Shown: positions 6,826-11,026 of the stretch, piece by piece
Numbering within the stretch: the stretch's first letter is position 1
Layout: each line of letters starts with the position of its first letter
Notes under the pieces: generated by a model
Database searches by the model: none
What the model saw: the letters and a program-made list of their open reading frames with translations, nothing else
Told to the model about the DNA's origin: nothing
Source of the DNA: JBQCHF01 sp051953655
GTDB lineage: Bacteria > Actinomycetota > Actinomycetes > Motilibacterales > Motilibacteraceae
DNA: 13,850 nt
NCBI GenBank assembly: GCA_051953655.1
Contig: JBQCIO010000041.1
Location: 1-13,850 of the forward strand
Reading direction: 5' to 3'
Translations under genes and position numbers: made by a program

Positions 6826-7599
6826 GTGCTCGCCGTGCCCGCGCCCACCCTGCCCTCGCCGGCCCCTGCCGTCCCGCACCCGCGGGCGGCCGACTGGGTG
6901 GAGGAGGGGCCGGGCCCTGGCGCCCCGCTGCTGGTGGCCTTCGGCGGGATGCCGGACGACGGCGCCGCGGCGCGCTTCGAGCTGGTCGGACTGCGACGCC
7001 GGCTCTCGCGGGCGCACGGTCTGCACCTGCGCGACACCCGGCGCGCCTGGTACCTGGGCGGGGTCGTCGGGGTGGAGGGCGGCTTCCCCGGGCTGGTCCG
7101 CCGGCTGGGGGAGCGGGTCGAGGAGCTGGTGCCCTCCCGCACCGTCTTCGTCGGCAACAGCGCCGGGGCGTACGCGGCGCTCGCCGCGGGGGCTGCTCTG
7201 GGCGTCGACGAGGTGCTCGCGCTCGTGCCGCGCAGCGGGCTCTCCGACGCCGTGTCGGCGATGGTGGACGACCGTCGTCTCCTTGAGCGGCGGCACGAGG
7301 CGCTGGCCCGGTTCGGCGACGGCGGCGCGCCGCTCGACCTGGTCGAGCACGTCGAGCGCTGCTTCCGGGCGCGGATGGAGGCGGCGGGTGGACGCCCGCC
7401 CTACCGGACCCGGCTGCGCGTGCTGCACGCCACCGGCAACCGGGAGGACAGCGCCCACGCGGACCGGCTGCGCGGCCTGCCCGAGACCGTGGTGCAGAGC
7501 TACCCGCGCGGGGACCACCAGCTGGCCAAGGTGCTGCGGGCCAGCGGTGAGCTGGCGGAGCTGGTGGCCACGGCGCTACGGCTGCCGCTGCAGGGGTAG
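6826..7599 (+). CDS. Alpha/beta-fold serine hydrolase, accessory Asp2-like type
   Basis: A 257-residue protein with a serine-hydrolase core. LLVAFGGM (35-42) is the first strand and oxyanion loop. TVFVGNSAGAYAALAAGAALGVDEVLALVPRS holds the nucleophile elbow GNSAG with Ser112. The likely acid is Asp208 (GNREDSAHADRL) and the likely base His231 (YPRGDHQLAKVLRASGEL). This arrangement (GNSAG/GNSMGGYAALLFG, then HxxAERL, then GHxLVxxLRxxGEL) is one I know from proteins linked to surface-glycan or accessory-secretion loci, but those neighbours are absent here. There is no signal peptide. The GTG at 6826 is chosen for the GGAG eight bases upstream. A TACACT at 6756-6761 may be its -10 box, with no convincing -35. 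It is nine bases ahead of the next gene, so the two form an operon. The exact substrate is unknown. Confidence 0.72.
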   Translation: MLAVPAPTLPSPAPAVPHPRAADWVEEGPGPGAPLLVAFGGMPDDGAAARFELVGLRRRLSRAHGLHLRDTRRAWYLGGVVGVEGGFPGLVRRLGERVEELVPSRTVFVGNSAGAYAALAAGAALGVDEVLALVPRSGLSDAVSAMVDDRRLLERRHEALARFGDGGAPLDLVEHVERCFRARMEAAGGRPPYRTRLRVLHATGNREDSAHADRLRGLPETVVQSYPRGDHQLAKVLRASGELAELVATALRLPLQG

Positions 7600-7608
7600 G
7601 GCGGGGAC

Positions 7609-8313
7609 ATGCTCGACACCTCGCGTCCCGGCTGGCTGCGGGTCCCCTCCGGCGCGGGTGCGGTGGTGGCCTACGGCGGGGCGGGGCTGTCCGGCGGGGC
7701 GACCTCGCTCTCGCCGGTGGAGGAGGCGCTGCTGGCCGGCGTCGCCCGCGCCGACGAGGCCCCTCCGGTCGTCTGCCTGGTGCCCACCGCGAGCGGCGAT
7801 TCCGACGCGGTGATGGACGGCTTCCGGCAGGCGTTCGCGGCGGCCGGCGGCGAGCCCCACGTGCTCAGCCTGTTCCGCCGCACCGAGGCGCCGTTCGCGG
7901 ACGTGCTCGACCGCGCCGACCTCGTCTACGTCACCGGCGGCGCCGTGGCCAACCTCGCGGCCCTGTGGCGGCTGCACGGCCTCGACGTCGAGCTGGTGGC
8001 CCGCTGGCGCCGCGGCCTGCCGGTGGCCGGCTCGAGCGCCGGGGCGCTGATCTGGGGCGCCGGCGGGGTGACCACCAGCTTCGGTGCGCCCGCGGTGTGG
8101 ACCGGTGGGCTGCGCGCGCTGCCGCAGAGCCTGTGCCCGCACGCCGACACCCAGCCCGAGCGCGCCGCGCTCCACCGCGCCGCCGTCGACGACGGCCGCC
8201 TGCCGCCGGGATACGCCCTGGACGAGCGGGCCGCCGCGGTGTTCGTGGACGGCGCGCTGGCCGGGGTCCTCGCCGACGACGACGAGGCGGCGGTGACGCC
8301 GGTCGGGCCCTGA
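7609..8313 (+). CDS. Peptidase E-like protein (S51 / class I glutamine-amidotransferase-like fold)
   Basis: A 234-residue protein of the S51 family, whose classic members cleave N-terminal Asp dipeptides. Visible signatures are VVAYGGAGLSGG (19-30), VVCLVPTASGDSDAVMDGFRQAFAAAG (54-80), and YVTGGAVANLAALWRLHGLD (107-126). The nucleophile elbow is VAGSSAGALIWGAGG with Ser143, and the likely catalytic histidine is His178 in CPHADTQPERAALHR. The tail DGRLPPGYALDERAAAVFVDGALAGVLA is typical. Between Ser143 and His178 there is no Asp or Glu; relatives often read TDSFG where this protein has TTSFG (155-159). The third catalytic residue is therefore missing or supplied from elsewhere. The ATG at 7609 follows a GGGCGGGG ribosome-binding site. 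It is co-transcribed with the upstream serine hydrolase. No signal peptide is seen, so the product is cytoplasmic. Confidence 0.85.
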   Translation: MLDTSRPGWLRVPSGAGAVVAYGGAGLSGGATSLSPVEEALLAGVARADEAPPVVCLVPTASGDSDAVMDGFRQAFAAAGGEPHVLSLFRRTEAPFADVLDRADLVYVTGGAVANLAALWRLHGLDVELVARWRRGLPVAGSSAGALIWGAGGVTTSFGAPAVWTGGLRALPQSLCPHADTQPERAALHRAAVDDGRLPPGYALDERAAAVFVDGALAGVLADDDEAAVTPVGP

Positions 8314-8320
8314 CGTCGCA

Positions 8321-8347
8321 GGATCGCGACCTGCAGGTGACGATTCC
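8321..8347. repeat. Imperfect extragenic palindrome centred on CTGCAG
   Basis: Seven bases after the peptidase-E-like stop codon lies a palindrome centred on CTGCAG: GGATCGCGACCTG on the left, CAGGTGACGATTCC on the right. The arms match except for two substitutions and one extra base. An overlapping fold pairs GCAGG (8318-8322) with CCTGC (8330-8334). It may act as a transcription terminator or be one copy of a dispersed palindromic element; only one copy is in this window. Confidence 0.5.
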
Positions 8348-8388
8348 CCGTACGGGCCGGGTCCGCCGTCGGCGTATGGTCCGGCGGC

Positions 8389-9462
8389 ATGGCGGGGGAC
8401 GGGCGGAGCGACGCCGTGGAGGCGGAGCCGTGGCTGCTGGACGGGCCACGGGGACGGCGGCTGTGCTACGAGGTGCTCACCGGGGTCGTGGCGCGCGGGA
8501 TCCCCTTCTTCGCGTGGGACCGGGAGCCGCCCGCCGGCGTCGCCGCCGAGCTCGCGCGCCTGGTCGAGCAGCTGCCGGCGGGGGAGCCGCTCGGCGACGA
8601 CGAGCCGCGCCTGCTCGCCGCGCTCGTCGAGTCCGTCGCCGAGGCCATGTACTGGCAGGAGCCGCACCCGGAGGACCAGGGACTGGCCGCGACCGAGGTG
8701 CGCCAAGCGCTGCGGCCGGTGGCGGCGGCGCTGGGAGACGCGCTGCCGGCGTGGTGGGGCGAGGCGGTGGACCTCGCCCGGCAGCGGGTGGTGGCCTGGG
8801 TCGACCCGGGGCTGCCCTGGCCGCCTCCGCTCACCGGCACCGCGGAGGCGCTGACGCAGTGGCGCCGCGAGAGCGTCGACGACGAGCGGCGGGCCGAGCG
8901 GGAGCGCCCCGCGGACGTCCGGGCGAACTGGGGCGGCCGGTGGTGGTCGACGCCGGCCGGACGTCGACGTCCGCCGAGCACCAGCCGCGCGCTGGAGGTC
9001 TTCGGCGCCGCCGGGCTGGTGCTGGTGGAGGACAGCCTCGGCTGGACCGCGGCCCGCTGCCTGCCGGTCGCGCCGGAGCGGCCGGTGCGGGTGCACGAGG
9101 TGCACGGCCCGGCCGACTGGGTGGACCTGGTGGAGCGCCACCCTCTCGAGGTCACCTTCTCCCGGCGGCACGACTGGTGGCGGACCACCGGCGTGGACGG
9201 CCGGTGGCTCATCCCCGACTGGCCGGCGCTCGCGAAGGACGTCGACGCGGTGCACGTGAGCGTGCGCGGCTACCTGCGCACCGCCGGGCTGCCGCTGCGC
9301 GCGGGCGAGGGCTGGACGCTGCTGGCCGGGTGGGAGCCCGACACCACCTGGTGGCTGACCGACTGCCTGCGCGTCGTCGGAGAGCCGGAGCGGTGGGTGC
9401 GCGCGGACCGGGACCCGCTGGGCTGGCAGCGGGAGCAGCCGGAAGAGCCCGCAGAGCCCTGA
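8389..9462 (+). CDS. Tryptophan-rich protein of unknown function
   Basis: A 357-residue protein that I do not recognise. It has no signal peptide or membrane segment and is acidic overall. By my count it holds 23 tryptophans (over 6 percent), several as pairs: PAWWGE (~124), GRWWST (~185), HDWWRTT (~264), DTTWWLTD (~321). Phrases such as RGIPFFAWDREPPAG, RVVAWVDPGLPWPPPL and DGRWLIPDWPALAKDVDAVHVSVRGYLRTAG recall actinobacterial conserved hypothetical proteins rather than any enzyme I can name. Codon use is like the neighbours, and GC at third positions supports real coding. The ATG at 8389 has no ribosome-binding site, but a TATGGT (8375-8380) eight bases upstream could be the -10 of a leaderless promoter. 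It is 75 bases downstream of the peptidase-E-like gene and separated from it by a palindrome, so it is probably its own unit. Confidence 0.8.
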   Translation: MAGDGRSDAVEAEPWLLDGPRGRRLCYEVLTGVVARGIPFFAWDREPPAGVAAELARLVEQLPAGEPLGDDEPRLLAALVESVAEAMYWQEPHPEDQGLAATEVRQALRPVAAALGDALPAWWGEAVDLARQRVVAWVDPGLPWPPPLTGTAEALTQWRRESVDDERRAERERPADVRANWGGRWWSTPAGRRRPPSTSRALEVFGAAGLVLVEDSLGWTAARCLPVAPERPVRVHEVHGPADWVDLVERHPLEVTFSRRHDWWRTTGVDGRWLIPDWPALAKDVDAVHVSVRGYLRTAGLPLRAGEGWTLLAGWEPDTTWWLTDCLRVVGEPERWVRADRDPLGWQREQPEEPAEP

Positions 9463-9497
9463 ACGGGGCTGCTCGTCGCCCTGCTTCCCGCCCCGAA

Positions 9498-9537
9498 TGG
9501 TCGCTTCCCGCCGTGGAACCATGGCGGTGAGCGACCA
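9498..9537. terminator. Long imperfect hairpin between convergent genes
   Basis: Two 19-base arms, TGGTCGCTTCCCGCCGTGG (9498-9516) and CCATGGCGGTGAGCGACCA (9519-9537), pair at 16 positions. Two more positions can form G-T pairs and there is one true mismatch; the apex is very tight. It lies in the 132-base gap between the tryptophan-rich gene and the end of the minus-strand histidine kinase gene, so it is a plausible bidirectional terminator. Its length and near-zero loop also resemble a dispersed palindromic repeat. Confidence 0.6.
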
Positions 9538-9594
9538 ATGGTCACACCAACGTGATCGTCGGCAGCGGGCCGGGACGGTCCCGCGGGAGCACGG

Positions 9595-10821
9595 TCAGCA
9601 GGGGGCCGGCGGGAAGCTCGCGGCGACGGTGGCGCCGCCGCCGGGGGTGTCCGTGATCTCGAGGGTGCCGCCCAGGGCGGCGACGCTGCGCAGGCAGGTG
9701 GCCAGGCCGATGCCGTGGCCGTCCTGCTCCAGGGCCGAGGGCAGGCGGGTGAACGGCACGAGGACGTGCTCGCGCTGGTCGGCCGGGATGCCCGGGCCGT
9801 GGTCGGCGACCTGCAGGGTCCAGCCGTCGGCCCGCACGGTCGCGCACACCTGCACCGGCGCGGAGGGCGTGGGGGCGGCGTACTTCACCGCGTTGACGAC
9901 CAGGTTCTGCACCAGGCGGCGGATCTTGGCCGGGTCGGTGCGCACGGTGGGCAGCGGGTCCACCCGGACCAGGCCGCTGCGGCACAGGCGCTCGCCGGCT
10001 GCCGGCGTCGGCAGGTCAGAGAGCACGCCGGCCACCAGCTCGTCCAGGTCGACGTCGACGTAGGCGGGTGCCGCGCCGACCTCGGCGAACTGCAGCAGGT
10101 CGGTGACCAGGTCCTGCATGCGCACCGTGGCCAGCAGGGCGTTGCCGACGAGCTCGCGCGTCCTCGGTCCGACCTCCTCGCCCACCCCGGAGGTGGTCAC
10201 CTCCAGGGACCAGCGCAGCGCGGCCAGCGGCGAGCGCAGGTCGTGCGCCACCGTGGCGGCGAACGAGGACAGCTCGGCGTTGGAGCGGTGCAGCTCCACC
10301 AGCTCGTCGCCGAGGGCCCGGGCCTGGCCGCGCAGCCGGAGCAGCTCGACGGCCTGGGCGGCCAGGTCGTGCAGCGCGGCGCTCTGGGCGGGGGTGATCT
10401 CGCGCGGGTCGTCGTCGAAGACGCACAGCGTGCCCACCGGCAGCCCGGGGTCGAGCCAGAGCTGGTGCGCGGCGTAGAAGCGGACCGTGCCGAGCTCTCC
10501 GGTCACGAACGGGTTGGCCGCGAAGCGGTCGTCCGCCCGGGCGTCGCGCACCTCGACCGGCGCGTCTTCGGCGAGGGTGACCGCGCACATCGACACCCGT
10601 CGTTCGCAGACCGCGCCCGTGCCGCCGTGCATGGCGACCTGGTGCTGGTGCTCGTCGTCGATCAGGTTGATCGTGGCGCTCGCTGCTCCGCACACCTGGG
10701 CGGCCGTCCGGGTGATGAGGGAGAGGTCGCGGTCCTGGGGTCGGTCGAGCACGCCGAGTGCGCGCAGCGCCTGCACGCGCAGCTCCTCGCTCACCCGTGG
10801 CCCGCGATGACCCGACAGCAC
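9595..10821 (-). CDS. GAF-domain sensor histidine kinase, soluble
   Basis: A 408-residue histidine kinase with no membrane segment, so a cytoplasmic sensor. In this numbering, a GAF domain spans about 15-160 (LRALGVLDRPQDRDLSLITR to GTLCVFDDDPREITPAQ) and a short coiled linker runs to about 180. The dimerisation/phospho-acceptor helix has His193 in ATVAHDLRSPLAALRW. The ATPase domain shows the N box QNLVVNAVKYA (Asn306), G1 box VADHGPGIP (Asp341) and G2 box GHGIGLATC. No response regulator is adjacent, so it is an orphan kinase here. The ligand of the GAF domain is not evident. The GTG at 10821 is chosen for the GGGGGT about eight bases upstream and the short distance to the GAF domain. The frame is open up to an ATG at 10959, and GTG 10887 or GTG 10794 are other options. 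It is divergent from the GGDEF gene across 205 bases. Confidence 0.9.
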   Translation of the reverse strand: MLSGHRGPRVSEELRVQALRALGVLDRPQDRDLSLITRTAAQVCGAASATINLIDDEHQHQVAMHGGTGAVCERRVSMCAVTLAEDAPVEVRDARADDRFAANPFVTGELGTVRFYAAHQLWLDPGLPVGTLCVFDDDPREITPAQSAALHDLAAQAVELLRLRGQARALGDELVELHRSNAELSSFAATVAHDLRSPLAALRWSLEVTTSGVGEEVGPRTRELVGNALLATVRMQDLVTDLLQFAEVGAAPAYVDVDLDELVAGVLSDLPTPAAGERLCRSGLVRVDPLPTVRTDPAKIRRLVQNLVVNAVKYAAPTPSAPVQVCATVRADGWTLQVADHGPGIPADQREHVLVPFTRLPSALEQDGHGIGLATCLRSVAALGGTLEITDTPGGGATVAASFPPAPC

Positions 10822-10956
10822 CGCTGCACCCCCGTTGCTCGGCGTCCACCGCTCACTGCTCGTGCGTGCATGATGCCGCACGGTCACCCCCCGCCGCAGG
10901 TGCAGCGCCGGAGCGTCCCGCAGTTGGCTGAACTCGCCGCCCGGGCTGCCGATCAG

Positions 10957-10978
10957 CACAGCGGGGGATGGCGCTGTG
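10957..10978. promoter_or_regulatory. Inverted repeat in the divergent kinase/GGDEF intergenic region
   Basis: CACAGCG (10957-10963) and CGCTGTG (10972-10978) form a 7-bp inverted repeat with an 8-base spacer in the 205-base gap between the two divergent signalling genes. It ends about 48 bases before the GGDEF-gene ATG. It could be an operator or a leader hairpin. No convincing -10/-35 pair is seen in either direction in this gap. Confidence 0.3.
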
Positions 10979-11026
10979 ACGGGGAGCGCGACGGGACGAT
11001 CCGGTCTTCGACGGGCAAAGGGACAG

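Noticed and set aside
5180..7813. An 877-codon plus-strand open frame crossing the esterase gene and the hydrolase gene.
   Set aside because: It runs opposite or out of frame with two clearly identified enzymes and has shadow-type composition.
7576..9522. A 648-codon minus-strand open frame opposite the peptidase-E-like and tryptophan-rich genes.
   Set aside because: Antisense composition with no motif; the plus-strand peptidase-E-like product is recognisable.
10822..10959. An N-terminal extension of the histidine kinase to the ATG at 10959.
   Set aside because: The added 46 residues have no domain and no ribosome-binding site was seen; the GTG at 10821 has one. This is not fully settled.
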